From assembly GCF_016009175.1 (NCBI RefSeq), contig NZ_JADUCM010000026.1:1-64000 (forward strand): a stretch of 64,000 nucleotides of DNA. The letters run 5' to 3'. Below, in pieces: positions 52,282 through 61,877 of this stretch; position 1 is the first letter of the stretch; every line of letters starts with the position of its first letter. The notes under the pieces were generated by a model, which was not told the origin of the DNA, did no database searches, and was given only the letters and a program-made list of their open reading frames with translations. A program made the position numbers and the translations under genes. This stretch comes from Pseudomonas alkylphenolica. GTDB lineage: Bacteria; Pseudomonadota; Gammaproteobacteria; Pseudomonadales; Pseudomonadaceae.

Positions 52282-53424
52282 ATGGCAATCGTGGTTGAGT
52301 CGTTGAACTTGGGGGGCAGCGGCCCCAGCGTGATGGTGAAAGACACCATCGACATCGCCGGATCACCGACCCGGGCGTCAAGCCGTGCCCTGGCGCAGGC
52401 CGAGCCTGCCGCGCAGCACGCCGACGTGGTCCAGCGCCTGCTCGATGCCGGCTGCCGGATTACCGGCAAAACCAGCCTGCATGAACTGGCCTTTGGCACT
52501 ACCGGGATCAACCACTACACCGGCACTCCGGTGAACCCGCGCTTCCCGGCGCTGATTCCCGGTGGTTCGTCCAGCGGATCTGCTGCGGCGGTGGCCGCAG
52601 GGCTGGCAGATTTCAGCCTGGGTACCGATACCGGTGGTTCGGTGCGGGTGCCGGCCTGTTGCTGCGGGGTGTTCGGCTTCAAGCCGACCTTCGCACGGGT
52701 CAGCCGCCGAGGCGTCATGCCTGCCGCTACCACGCTCGATTGCGTAGGCCCGTTTGCAGCCACGCTACCGATGCTGATCACCGCGATGACCATCATCGAT
52801 CCGGGCTTCACCCCGGCCCGTACCCCGGCCAGCGTCAAGGTCGGCGTGCTCAAGGTGCCGGCCAGCGCAGCGGTGGAGACCACGGTACAGGCTGCCTTGG
52901 ACGCCAGCGGTCAGGTGCTGGAAGCGGTTGAATGCGCCGATTTCGAAGCGGCCTACAGTGCAGGCATGGTGATTATCAACCGTGAAACCCATGCCGCCTG
53001 CGGACATTTGCTGGCCGGCGGCAAGGTCGGCGCCGATATCGCCGGGCGCCTGGAGGCAGCCGGCAGCATGACGGACGCTGCCGTGGCAGACGCCGAGCAC
53101 GTTCGCCAACGTTTCAGTGCACAAGTCGATGCGGCGTTGCAGCACTGCGACATCCTCGCGCTGCCGACCATGCCCGACGTGCCGCTGCGGGTCGAAGACG
53201 CCGCCGACACCCGCGCAGTGCTGGGCATGACGTCGTTGGTGCGGCCGTTCAACCTGTCCGGGCACCCAGCTGTGACCCTGCCGTTGACCAGCGCCCAGGG
53301 CCTGCCGGTCGGTTTGCAACTGGTGGGGGCCAAAGGCGCGGACGAAGCCTTGCTGGCAGCGGCGACCTTGCTGGTGCAGCGCATCGCAGAAAACCCGGGC
53401 CGTCCCCTGGAGGCTGGGCAATGA
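52282..53424 (+). CDS. iacH: Amidase-signature hydrolase of the iac cluster
   Basis: This 380-residue amidase-signature protein has the complete triad: Lys20 (VKDTID), cis-Ser96 (GGSSSGS) and nucleophile Ser120 (GTDTGGSVRVP). The N-terminal region before the Lys is shorter than in many amidases. IacH is annotated as an amidase in iac clusters and is not essential for catechol formation in all strains; it may hydrolyse IAA conjugates or a pathway amide. ATG 52282 with GAGGGG upstream is preferred to an in-frame GTG at 52192, which falls inside the operator. It overlaps iacI by ATGA. Confidence 0.88.
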   Translation: MAIVVESLNLGGSGPSVMVKDTIDIAGSPTRASSRALAQAEPAAQHADVVQRLLDAGCRITGKTSLHELAFGTTGINHYTGTPVNPRFPALIPGGSSSGSAAAVAAGLADFSLGTDTGGSVRVPACCCGVFGFKPTFARVSRRGVMPAATTLDCVGPFAATLPMLITAMTIIDPGFTPARTPASVKVGVLKVPASAAVETTVQAALDASGQVLEAVECADFEAAYSAGMVIINRETHAACGHLLAGGKVGADIAGRLEAAGSMTDAAVADAEHVRQRFSAQVDAALQHCDILALPTMPDVPLRVEDAADTRAVLGMTSLVRPFNLSGHPAVTLPLTSAQGLPVGLQLVGAKGADEALLAAATLLVQRIAENPGRPLEAGQ

Positions 53425-53963
53425 GCAGCCTTGAGGAACTGCAACAACGCCTGCAGCGCTTTGAATCCGAGCACGCCGTACGGGCCTGCATGAATCGCTA
53501 CATGGTGCTGTGCGATGCCCTGGATGCCAACACCCCGCTGGATGAACTGGCAGGTCTGTTCACCCGTGATGCGGTGTGGGAAGGCAAGGGCGCCAAATAC
53601 GCAAAAAGCTTTGGCGGCTACCGGGGGCGCGAGGCGATCCGCGCCATGTTCGCCACCTACATGCAGCCGCCGGCGCACTTCGCCCTGAACGTGCACTTCC
53701 TGACCAGCGAGCTGATCGACGTGGCGGGCGAGCAGGCAACCGGCAGCTGGGTGATGCTGCAAACCAGCACCTTCACCAACCAGGCCTCACACCTCAATGC
53801 CGCACGCTTGACGGTCCGCTTTGCATTTGAAGAGGGCCAGTGGCGCATGGCGCATTTCCAGACTGAAAACCTGTTCGGGCGGCCAACCAGCGCCTGGAAC
53901 AGCGAGGCGCCGTTGCCGGTGCCCACTGCAACGACTCAACAAGAACAAGGTGAATTGCAATGA
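53421..53963 (+). CDS. iacI: SnoaL-like protein IacI
   Basis: This 180-residue protein has a cystatin-like SnoaL/NTF2 fold (EHAVRACMNRYMVLCDALDA; DELAGLFTRDAVWEGKGAKY; a late HFQTENLFGR). In the iac pathway IacI has been proposed to help one of the early or middle conversions, though its chemistry is poorly settled. It is coupled by ATGA both to iacH upstream and to the aldehyde dehydrogenase downstream. Confidence 0.87.
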   Translation: MSSLEELQQRLQRFESEHAVRACMNRYMVLCDALDANTPLDELAGLFTRDAVWEGKGAKYAKSFGGYRGREAIRAMFATYMQPPAHFALNVHFLTSELIDVAGEQATGSWVMLQTSTFTNQASHLNAARLTVRFAFEEGQWRMAHFQTENLFGRPTSAWNSEAPLPVPTATTQQEQGELQ

Positions 53964-55447
53964 CCGAAGTAGCGCTTCTCGACAGCGTGGTGACATTCCT
54001 GTCCAAACCGCTGGGCAGCTTTATCGATGGCGCCGCCGTTGTCGACGGGCAAGCCGGTGCGATCGACATCATCAACCCGGCCACCGAGCAGGTGATTGCC
54101 CGGGTTCAACAGGCTTCGGCCAGCCAGGTCGATGCGGCCGTCGCTGCCGCTTCCCGGGCGTTCCAGGGAAGCTGGGCACAGACCTCGCCGTACCTGCGCG
54201 GCGTGCTGCTGAACAAACTGGCCGATGCGATCGAAGCCCATGGCGAAGAACTGGCCCAGCTCGAAGCCTTGAACTCGGGCAAGGCCATCAACGTGGCCCG
54301 CGGCCTGGAAGTGGCGCAATCGGTGATCTTCCTGCGCTATTTCGCTGGCTGGACCACCAAGATCAACGGCGAAAGCATCACCCCGTCGTTGCCGTCGATG
54401 GCCGGCGAGCACTACACCGCGTTCACCCGGCGCGAGCCAGTGGGTGTGGTGGCCGGTATCGTGCCGTGGAACTTCCCGCTGCTGATCGCCGTGTGGAAAC
54501 TGGGTTCGGCGCTGGCCACCGGTTGCACCATTGTGCTCAAGCCGAGCGAATTCTCGCCGCTGAGCCTGTTGCGGCTGGTGGAGCTGGCAAAAGAGGTGGG
54601 GCTGCCTGATGGCGCGATCAACGTCGTCACCGGGGCAGGCCAGGTGGGCCAGCAACTGACCGAGCACGCGGCGGTGCGCAAGGTGTCGTTCACCGGTTCA
54701 GTGCCCACCGGTATCGCCGTGGGTGCTGCCGCGATGAAGTCGAAGCTGACCCGCGTGACCCTGGAACTGGGGGGCAAGAACCCGGCCGCACTGCTGGCAG
54801 ACGTCAACATCGATGAGATCATCCCCGGGTTGCTGATGACGGCCTTTACCCACCAGGGGCAGATCTGTGCATCGCCCGAGCGTATCTATGTACACCGCTC
54901 GCGCATCGACGAGCTGTCGGAAAAGCTCGGCGCGGCCCTGGCTTCAATGAAAATCGGCTCGCCACTGGATGAAAGCGTGCAGTTCGGCCCGCTGGCCAAC
55001 AAGGCGCATTACGACAAGATCGTCGGTTACTTCGCGCGCATGGGCGAGGGCAACCAGGTGGTGACGGGCGGGAATACGGTGGGCGAGAAGGGTTATTTCG
55101 TCCAGCCTACCTTGCTGCGCACCACCAACCCCGACGACCTGTTCCTGACTGAAGAAACCTTCGGGCCGATCGTCTGCCTGATGCCGTTCGACACCGACGA
55201 AGAGCTGCTCGAGTTGCTCAACGACACGCCGTATGGCCTCGGTGCAAGCCTGTGGACCAACGACCTGTCCAAGGCCTTGCGGATGATTCCGCGCATCGAG
55301 TCGGGCACGGTCTGGGTCAACATGCACACCTTCCTCGATCCTGCCGTGCCGTTTGGTGGCAGCAAGTCGTCCGGGATCGGCCGTGAATTCGGCAGCGCCT
55401 TCATCGAGGCGTTCACCGAATTGAAGTCGGTGATGATCCGTTACTGA
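53960..55447 (+). CDS. Aldehyde dehydrogenase (phenylacetaldehyde/indole-acetaldehyde type)
   Basis: This 495-residue NAD(P)-dependent aldehyde dehydrogenase has VPWNFPLLIAVWK, the general base Glu269 in LELGGKNP, the catalytic Cys303 in GQICASPE and the ETFGPIV motif. The closest functional class by eye is phenylacetaldehyde dehydrogenase (FeaB/PadA). The ATGA overlap with iacI means it is translated with the IAA genes, so indole-3-acetaldehyde to IAA is a likely reaction. This gene is not part of the core iac set. The substrate is inference; the enzyme class is certain. Confidence 0.92.
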   Translation: MTEVALLDSVVTFLSKPLGSFIDGAAVVDGQAGAIDIINPATEQVIARVQQASASQVDAAVAAASRAFQGSWAQTSPYLRGVLLNKLADAIEAHGEELAQLEALNSGKAINVARGLEVAQSVIFLRYFAGWTTKINGESITPSLPSMAGEHYTAFTRREPVGVVAGIVPWNFPLLIAVWKLGSALATGCTIVLKPSEFSPLSLLRLVELAKEVGLPDGAINVVTGAGQVGQQLTEHAAVRKVSFTGSVPTGIAVGAAAMKSKLTRVTLELGGKNPAALLADVNIDEIIPGLLMTAFTHQGQICASPERIYVHRSRIDELSEKLGAALASMKIGSPLDESVQFGPLANKAHYDKIVGYFARMGEGNQVVTGGNTVGEKGYFVQPTLLRTTNPDDLFLTEETFGPIVCLMPFDTDEELLELLNDTPYGLGASLWTNDLSKALRMIPRIESGTVWVNMHTFLDPAVPFGGSKSSGIGREFGSAFIEAFTELKSVMIRY

Positions 55448-55723
55448 TCCGTTTCCAGCCCGCCCGGCAGCGGCGTGACAGCAAGGCTTCTCATTGCCGC
55501 TCACGCCACGCCGGCCGGGCCCTCTGCCTTTGGTCGCGAGCCTTCGGAAACACCCCCAAGCGGCGCAAATGCGGCCAATTTGGGATAGCCGCAGGGCAGG
55601 GCGAAGCCTAGCATCGCACTTAGCCTGAAGGTCATAACAATAACTCGCCGCAACGCTCTGTGTGCAAGAGCGAAGCGGCTTTAAATCCCGCGAAGACTGC
55701 CTCATAAAACAAGGTATAAAAAC

Positions 55724-57172
55724 ATGAGCGAATCCCTGCGCGACGGCTCCTCCACGGAGCTGCGGCGTGGCAGCCTTGGTGTTGCCATGATCATCTTCTT
55801 TGTGCTGTCGGCGGCCAGTCCGCTCAGCGTACTGGCCGGTGGTTTCCCTATTGGCATGATGCTGGGTAATGGCGCGGGAACGCCTGCTTTACTGCTTGGA
55901 ACCCTGGTGGTGCTGCTCTGCTTTGCTGCGGGCTATACCCGCATGGCCAGCCATATCACCCATGCCGGTGGCTTTTACGCCCTGATTTCCCGTGGCCTGG
56001 GTGGCCTGGCCGGTGGCGCCGCCGGGATGCTCGCCATGGTTGCCTACAATGTGCTGCAAGCTGGCATGTACGGTTTGTTCGGCGCCATTGTCGCCGGCAC
56101 CCTGGCCGAAGTGTTCGGCATCAGCCTGCCCTGGTGGGTGTGTTCCGCCGTCGCCCTGGGGCTGATTGCCTGCCTGGGTTACCGCAACATCGACCTGTCG
56201 GCGCGGGTGCTGTCGATCACCGTGATCGCCGAGTACGTTGCGGTGCTGGTGCTGGACGTGGCGATTCTTGGCAGTGGGGGCGCGCACGGTGTCAACGCCG
56301 ATGCCTTCACGCCGGCGCACATCACCAGTGGCAACCCGTCCATTGGCCTGCTGTTCTGCTTTGCGGCCTTTATCGGCTTTGAAGCGTCGACGCTGTACAG
56401 CGAAGAAGCCAAGGACGCCAAGCGCACCATTCCCAAGGCCACCTACCTTTCGGTGTTGCTGATCGGCGGCTTCTACACCCTGTCGCTGTGGGCGATGGTC
56501 GTCGGCGCTGGCGCGGATGACCTGGTCAGCACATTGCAGGCGTTGCAGGATCCGACCACCTTCCTGTACGCCTTGTCTGACCAGTACGTAGGCGCAGGCT
56601 TGACCAATACCATTCGCCTGTTGTTCGTGGCCAGTCTGTTTGCCGGGTTGCTGGCGTTCCATAACGCTGCTGCGCGCTACTTCTTCGCCATTGGCCGTGA
56701 CGGCCTGCTGCCGGCCAAGCTGGGCACCACCCACCAGAAACACCAGAGCCCGCACCTGGGGTCCGGTCTGCAGTCGCTGATCGCCGCCAGCATCCTGGCC
56801 GTATTTGCCCTGGCAGGTGCCGACCCGGTACTGCAACTGTTCTCCTGGTTCTCGAACGTGGCCACCCTGTGCCTGATTCTGCTGATGGTGCTGACATCGC
56901 TGGCGGTCATCGGCTTCTTCAAGTCCAACCCGCACCTGGCCGACAGCCGGCTCAAATGTTTCATCCTGCCGGCGCTCTCCGGCGTGGCGCTGCTCGCTGT
57001 GTTGATCACTGCGGTCATTCACTTTGACGTGCTGACCGGTGCAAGTACCACGCTTTCGCTGGCGCTGTGCACCATTGTTCCGGTGGCCGCGCTACTGGGC
57101 ATCGGACTGGCTGCACGCCTGCGCAGCGTTGCTCCCCTAAGGTTCAGCGGCCTGGGTAACCACGCCGCCTGA
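55724..57172 (+). CDS. APC-superfamily amino acid/amine permease
   Basis: This 482-residue permease has about twelve hydrophobic helices and the APC N-terminal signature (LGVAMIIFFVLSAASPLSVL, then AGGFPIGMMLGNG). The conserved helix 6 region is FCFAAFIGFEASTLYSEEAK, then DAKRTIPKATY. APC permeases import amino acids, amines or related cations. Placed after the aldehyde dehydrogenase and before a porin and AraC genes, it could take up the precursor amine or amino acid of the pathway. A 276-base gap separates it from the ALDH gene; an inverted repeat GGCGTGA / TCACGCC lies in that gap. Confidence 0.85.
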   Translation: MSESLRDGSSTELRRGSLGVAMIIFFVLSAASPLSVLAGGFPIGMMLGNGAGTPALLLGTLVVLLCFAAGYTRMASHITHAGGFYALISRGLGGLAGGAAGMLAMVAYNVLQAGMYGLFGAIVAGTLAEVFGISLPWWVCSAVALGLIACLGYRNIDLSARVLSITVIAEYVAVLVLDVAILGSGGAHGVNADAFTPAHITSGNPSIGLLFCFAAFIGFEASTLYSEEAKDAKRTIPKATYLSVLLIGGFYTLSLWAMVVGAGADDLVSTLQALQDPTTFLYALSDQYVGAGLTNTIRLLFVASLFAGLLAFHNAAARYFFAIGRDGLLPAKLGTTHQKHQSPHLGSGLQSLIAASILAVFALAGADPVLQLFSWFSNVATLCLILLMVLTSLAVIGFFKSNPHLADSRLKCFILPALSGVALLAVLITAVIHFDVLTGASTTLSLALCTIVPVAALLGIGLAARLRSVAPLRFSGLGNHAA

Positions 57173-57265
57173 AGCGCAGCGCGCATCGGTCCGTCGTGGG
57201 CCGATGCGCGGCTCAAGTAACGGCCAGCCACCACTCGCATCATTCTGTCGTCAGGATTTCTTACC

Positions 57266-58582
57266 ATGTCTTCGCGTCTTGCTCTGTGCGGCATCGCCGC
57301 AAGTATTGCTGTGTCCGGTGCTTTTCAAAGCGCCCAGGCAATTCCCCTGGTCGACACGCCGGATACGCATGTCAGCTTTGAAGGGTTGGCCGCGTACGGG
57401 CTGTTCAACAGCCGTAAAAACTACGATGGAACCGAGGGTGGTTCGCATTGGCGGGAAGGCTTCATCAAGTACGGGGTCAAGGCCGACACCGCCCTGGGTA
57501 ACGCCGGTTCCGCCTACAGTGGTTTTGCCATGGTGTCTTCCGGTACCTGGGGTGACGGTGACGCGGGGGGCTTCACCGACGGCAGCGAGCGCACCACCAA
57601 GATCGAAGATGCCTACCTTGGCTGGCGCTCCGGTGATGCCTTCGCGCCGCTGGGCAAGGACGGTGTCGACCTGTCGTTCGGCCGCCAGATCTTCAAGGCC
57701 GGCCAGGGCTTTTTGATCAACGACGACGGCCCCAACCTGGGCAAGGGCCTGGCCGACGGCGACCTGAACCGTGGTGGTGCGTACTATCTGGGGGCACGGC
57801 ATGCCTTTGACCGCACCGCCGTGGTTCGCCTGGGCGGTGATCAGGGCTTGCACGGCAGTGCGGCCTGGCTCAAGTCCGACAACCGCGCCCAGGCCGAAAC
57901 CGAGCTGGCCGTTGGTACCCTGGAGTACACCCAGCCCGTCGGCACCCTCGGCCTGACCTACATCCACGGCATCGACGTGGTCGACCAGTGGGCCAGCGAG
58001 TTCCAGCAGCGCCGCGACGGCATGGATGTCTACAGCCTGCGCGGTGAGGGCAATGCCGGTATCGAAAACGCCAGCTTTGGCTTTGAATATGCCGTTGAAG
58101 ACGCCAAGGGCGATCAGGAAACCGCCTGGTACGCCGAAGCGGGCTACCGCTTTGCCGATGTTGTCTGGGCCCCGAGCATCACCGCCCGCTACACCCGCTA
58201 TTCGCAGAACTGGGACCCGCTATTCACTGGCTACAGCACCGGTTACGGCACCTGGTTCCAGGGTGAGGTAGCGGCCAACTACGCCGGGCCGTTCAACAGC
58301 AACACCGAAATCAAGCACCTGGCGCTCAAGGCCAATCCACTCGAAAACCTCACCCTTGGCGTGTTGTATTTCAACTTCAACACCCTGGGCGCGCGCAGCC
58401 AGCTCAACCTGGATGCAGACGAACTTGACCTGTATGCCGAATGGGCGGTTTCGCCCAACCTGATCATTACACCGCTGGTGGGCCTGTACCAACCGGACCG
58501 CGCGCTGGGTACCGGTGGCAATCAGTCAAACGGCAACGGCACCAACGTCTACAGCCAGCTGACCGTAGCGGTACCGTTTTAA
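57266..58582 (+). CDS. Outer-membrane porin-like protein
   Basis: This 438-residue protein has a signal peptide (ALCGIAASIAVSGAFQSAQA), then alternating amphipathic strands with aromatic belts (DAYLGWRSGD; LSFGRQIFKAGQGFLINDD; WAPSITARYTRYSQNW) and a terminal Phe (QLTVAVPF). It resembles alginate-export-like/OprD-sized beta-barrel proteins. A substrate-specific porin for the same compound as the permease is a reasonable guess. A hairpin follows its stop. Confidence 0.8.
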   Translation: MSSRLALCGIAASIAVSGAFQSAQAIPLVDTPDTHVSFEGLAAYGLFNSRKNYDGTEGGSHWREGFIKYGVKADTALGNAGSAYSGFAMVSSGTWGDGDAGGFTDGSERTTKIEDAYLGWRSGDAFAPLGKDGVDLSFGRQIFKAGQGFLINDDGPNLGKGLADGDLNRGGAYYLGARHAFDRTAVVRLGGDQGLHGSAAWLKSDNRAQAETELAVGTLEYTQPVGTLGLTYIHGIDVVDQWASEFQQRRDGMDVYSLRGEGNAGIENASFGFEYAVEDAKGDQETAWYAEAGYRFADVVWAPSITARYTRYSQNWDPLFTGYSTGYGTWFQGEVAANYAGPFNSNTEIKHLALKANPLENLTLGVLYFNFNTLGARSQLNLDADELDLYAEWAVSPNLIITPLVGLYQPDRALGTGGNQSNGNGTNVYSQLTVAVPF

Positions 58583-58602
58583 CGGCTACGCAGGACGACG
58601 CA

Positions 58603-58628
58603 GGACGGTCGCCGGCATTCGACCGTCC
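58603..58628 (+). terminator. Hairpin after the porin gene
   Basis: A 9-bp stem GGACGGTCG / CGACCGTCC with an 8-base loop lies 20 bases after the stop. It has no T run, so termination is only possible. Confidence 0.45.
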
Positions 58629-58687
58629 GTCCTCGGTAGATGAGTGGTTGGTAAGGGGAAGGACTTTTGGCCTGTAGCTTGCTTACA

Positions 58688-58700
58688 ACTTGTTACAAGT
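58688..58700. promoter_or_regulatory. Palindrome before AraC gene
   Basis: The perfect palindrome ACTTG-TTA-CAAGT lies 18 bases before the ATG of the AraC gene at 58719. It may be an autoregulatory site or part of the promoter. Confidence 0.35.
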
Positions 58701-58718
58701 AAATAACAGGTGGTAACG

Positions 58719-59654
58719 ATGGCGATGTTTGCCCAGATGAAAAGCTTTGACGATGTACATTTGCACGCCGGTGCGATCGTGGGGTGGCAGCAAACCTACG
58801 ATCAATTGAGCACCGGGCACGTGCAAACCGTGCTGAAACACGTCACCGGCGAACGTTTCCAGATATTTCAAGAGTCCCTGAACAAGCGCGTGGTCCAGCG
58901 CGGCGTCGCGCCCTTGGGCAGGTTGTGCCTGGCCATGCCCAAGTGCGGTGGTGAGTTGGCAGTGTTTCAGGGCAAGAGCCTGGGTACTGAAAGTGTCACG
59001 CTTCTTCACAGTGGCCAGGAATTTTTTGTGCAAGCGGCAGAGGGTATGGACCTGCTGGCGATCACGGTAGAAGCCTCTCGTCTGGAAAATCTCGCGGCCC
59101 GGGAGTTTTCAGACAGCGAAATGCGTCGCCTGGCGCGGGTCTCACGCCTGGAGTTGCGTCAGGACGTACTGCACGCCGTGCGCAAGCGCTTGGAAGATGT
59201 AGTCATCGCCGCGCTGCAAAACCAGTTCATGCCGGAAAACCTGCTCGAAGACCTGACCCTGGAATGCATGCTGGATTTGCTCGATCACCGGGTAGAGGGT
59301 GAAGAGGGTCGTTCAGGCAACCACATGGTCAGTGCTTACCTGGTCAAGCAAAGTCAGGAACTGGCGCTGGCTCACAATGATGAGCCCATTTCGGTGCTGG
59401 AATTATGCGAGCGCCTGAACGTGAGTCGACGCACCTTGCAACGCAGTTTTCAAAGCGTGACCGGCTTGCGGCCGGTGGAGTACCTGCGGTCAGTCAGGCT
59501 CAACGCCGCCCGCCGGCGACTGCGCATGACCTGTGCCAATGAAGTGACCGTGGCCCGTATTGCCAGTGATTTCGGTTTCACTCACCTGGGGCATTTTTCC
59601 GGTTATTACAAAGCGCTGTTTGGTGAGCACCCGTCGGAAACGCCCCGTCATTAA
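58719..59654 (+). CDS. AraC-family regulator (EutR/FeaR-like layout)
   Basis: The product has 311 residues with an N-terminal sensor domain (VLKHVTGERFQIFQESLNKR) and a C-terminal AraC domain (VLELCERLNVSRRTLQRSFQ; VARIASDFGFTHLGHFSGYY). The layout matches EutR/FeaR-type activators; FeaR in E. coli controls aromatic amine oxidase and phenylacetaldehyde dehydrogenase. ATG 58719 is favoured over GTG 58710. It probably controls the permease, the porin or the aldehyde dehydrogenase. Its TAA overlaps the TAA of the convergent AraC gene. Confidence 0.83.
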   Translation: MAMFAQMKSFDDVHLHAGAIVGWQQTYDQLSTGHVQTVLKHVTGERFQIFQESLNKRVVQRGVAPLGRLCLAMPKCGGELAVFQGKSLGTESVTLLHSGQEFFVQAAEGMDLLAITVEASRLENLAAREFSDSEMRRLARVSRLELRQDVLHAVRKRLEDVVIAALQNQFMPENLLEDLTLECMLDLLDHRVEGEEGRSGNHMVSAYLVKQSQELALAHNDEPISVLELCERLNVSRRTLQRSFQSVTGLRPVEYLRSVRLNAARRRLRMTCANEVTVARIASDFGFTHLGHFSGYYKALFGEHPSETPRH

Positions 59655-60490
59655 GCGGCTGCGCGCGATTGCATGAGCCGCTGTGTGTACGCCCCCTGGG
59701 TGATGCGCTGCTGATAGTCGTGGGGCGTGGTACTCACAAGCTTTTTGAAGTCGCGCAGAAAATGCGATTGATCGGTAAAGCCAAGCTCCATCGCCAATTC
59801 CGAAAATGACAGATCCTGTTCACTGTTGATCGACTGCAGCGCCGCCTGGCAGCGGATGATCCGGCAGAACGCCTTGGGTGTCATGCCCGTGTCCTGGGTA
59901 AACTGCCGGTGAATGGTGCGGGTGGTATAGCCACTGCGTTCTTCGAGTTGCTGAATGCGGATATCACCTCTGTGTGCAAGCACGGTCTGGATCACCGACG
60001 TGGTCAGGCCCGTGGTTTTACGCAAAGCATCAGGAACCAGGCAGCGCTCGAAAACCTTCATTTGTTCACTGAGCACAGGGGTTTTAATCACTTCGTCGAA
60101 AAACTGCCGGGCCAGTGGCGTCACCTCCAGCAAGTCGAGCTCGTGCTCGGTCAGTTCTTCAGCCAGCGCATTGATAAAACCCGGAATGACTCCCGGGGTA
60201 AATCGCACACCAAAATAATGGTGATTCTCCAGCAGTTCTACTTGCCTGGCTTGTAAGGGGGTGCCGCATACCCGTGCGGTGGGCCGCGTACTGTCACAAT
60301 CCACGACAATATCCACACAGCCGTCGGGTATCGCCAACATGACATTGGTGGACTGGGCTACATCCAGCGCATAAAAATGCGAAATGGCCGGGTGCGCGGA
60401 TGCTATTACCGAATACTGCGAGGAATTCAATACAAACCAAGGCTGTTCACAGGTGGTGAAAAGCGCCGAGTTGCTATGCACTTTTTGCAT
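59651..60490 (-). CDS. AraC-family regulator, second copy
   Basis: The product has 279 residues with an N-terminal DUF6597-like domain (IPDGCVDIVVDCD; YFGVRFTPGVIPGF) and an AraC HTH (QLEERSGYTTRTIHRQFTQD; SELAMELGFTDQSHFLRDFK). It is divergent from the cyclodeaminase/RidA/oxidase genes, 215 bases away, and is the likely regulator of them. The ligand is unknown. Confidence 0.85.
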   Translation of the reverse strand: MQKVHSNSALFTTCEQPWFVLNSSQYSVIASAHPAISHFYALDVAQSTNVMLAIPDGCVDIVVDCDSTRPTARVCGTPLQARQVELLENHHYFGVRFTPGVIPGFINALAEELTEHELDLLEVTPLARQFFDEVIKTPVLSEQMKVFERCLVPDALRKTTGLTTSVIQTVLAHRGDIRIQQLEERSGYTTRTIHRQFTQDTGMTPKAFCRIIRCQAALQSINSEQDLSFSELAMELGFTDQSHFLRDFKKLVSTTPHDYQQRITQGAYTQRLMQSRAAA

Positions 60491-60705
60491 AAGCTGGACC
60501 TACCGCTGAACTTCTTATTATTAGGCAGCGACCGCACCCTTAAATTGGATCGGCGGGCCACTCATGTCCGAAATATACAATACCCGCAAAGTGGGCTCCG
60601 TATACTGAACCCCTATGTTGATGGAACAACCAGGCGATTAAACCTGAGGGGAGGGCGTGTCCGTGCGCTTTCTCGGGATTGTATCATTTCAGTCTGAGAA
60701 AAATT

Positions 60706-61845
60706 ATGTCCAATAATACAAAAATTGATTTTATCTACCTTTCTGAGCAAGACATGATCCGTGCCGGCGTGACCGACATGGCCGGCTGTGTCGATACAAT
60801 GGAAGAGATGTTCGGCTTGCTGTACGAAGGCGACTACCGTATGGCCGGGCCTAATAATGATTCGCATGGCGCGATGGTCACTTTCCCCGAAAGCTCGCCG
60901 TTTCCAAAGATGCCAAAACCGACGGCCGACCGTCGCTTGATGGCCATGCCGGCGTACTTGGGCGGTAACTTTTGCACCGCCGGGGTTAAATGGTATGGCT
61001 CGAACATCGCCAACCGCGAAAAAGGCCTGCCGCGTTCCATCCTGATGTTCACCCTTAATGACCCGGACACCGGTGCACCGCTTGCGCACATGTCGGCAAA
61101 CTTGCTGTCCGCCTACCGCACCGGCGCTATTCCAGGGGTTGGCGCACGTCATCTGGCGCGCAAGGATTCCAAGGTTGTAGGCCTTCTGGGCCCCGGTGTC
61201 ATGGGCAAAACCACCCTTGCCGCGTTCGTTGCAGTGTGCCCGCAAATCGACACCATCAAGATCAAAGGGCGCGGCCAAAAGAGCCTCGACGACTTCATTT
61301 CCTGGTTGGAAGAAACCTATCCGCAAATCGTCAACATTCATATTGTCGATACGCTGGAAGAAGTCGTGCGTGATTCTGACCTGGTCACTTACTGCAGTTC
61401 GGGTGCCACCGGTGACCCGCTCACTTATCCAGTTGTCAAGCGCGAATGGGTCAAGCCAGGTGCCTTCATGGCAATGCCTGCAAGTTGCCGTCTGGACGAC
61501 GGAATGGAACAACCCGACATTCGCAAAGTGCTGGACAACACCGGTCTTTATCACGCCTGGTTTGAAGAACTGCCCAAGCCTGCCCATAACTGCGTGCCTG
61601 TAATCGGTGTGCGTTTCATGGACATGCTTGCCGAAGGAAAGTTGACCGAAGACGAACTTGAAGATATCGGAAAGATCATTGTTGGTGAGGCGCCAGGGCG
61701 TAAAAATGATGAAGAAATCATCATTATGTCGGTAGGTGGAATGCCCGTCGAAGATGTCGCCTGGGGCACTGTTGTATACCGCAATGCAATCGAAAAAGGC
61801 ATTGGCGTGAAGCTCAACTTGTGGGAAGCCCCGGTACTCAGCTAA
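60706..61845 (+). CDS. Ornithine cyclodeaminase/mu-crystallin family protein
   Basis: The 379-residue product has a Rossmann NAD(P) motif (VVGLLGPGVMGKTTLAAF), an N-terminal substrate domain (MPAYLGGNFCTAGVKWYGSN) and the SAYRTGA signature of the ornithine cyclodeaminase/mu-crystallin family. Long members of this subgroup are, as I recall, often labelled 'tyramine oxidase subunit B' in Pseudomonas annotations; I could not check this. The family catalyses imine reduction/oxidation or cyclodeamination. It is first in a trio with RidA and an FAD oxidase, implying handling of an imine derived from an amine or amino acid. Confidence 0.8.
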   Translation: MSNNTKIDFIYLSEQDMIRAGVTDMAGCVDTMEEMFGLLYEGDYRMAGPNNDSHGAMVTFPESSPFPKMPKPTADRRLMAMPAYLGGNFCTAGVKWYGSNIANREKGLPRSILMFTLNDPDTGAPLAHMSANLLSAYRTGAIPGVGARHLARKDSKVVGLLGPGVMGKTTLAAFVAVCPQIDTIKIKGRGQKSLDDFISWLEETYPQIVNIHIVDTLEEVVRDSDLVTYCSSGATGDPLTYPVVKREWVKPGAFMAMPASCRLDDGMEQPDIRKVLDNTGLYHAWFEELPKPAHNCVPVIGVRFMDMLAEGKLTEDELEDIGKIIVGEAPGRKNDEEIIIMSVGGMPVEDVAWGTVVYRNAIEKGIGVKLNLWEAPVLS

Positions 61846-61877
61846 TACGTTTTAGTTAATTAAAAGGAATGCAAAAC

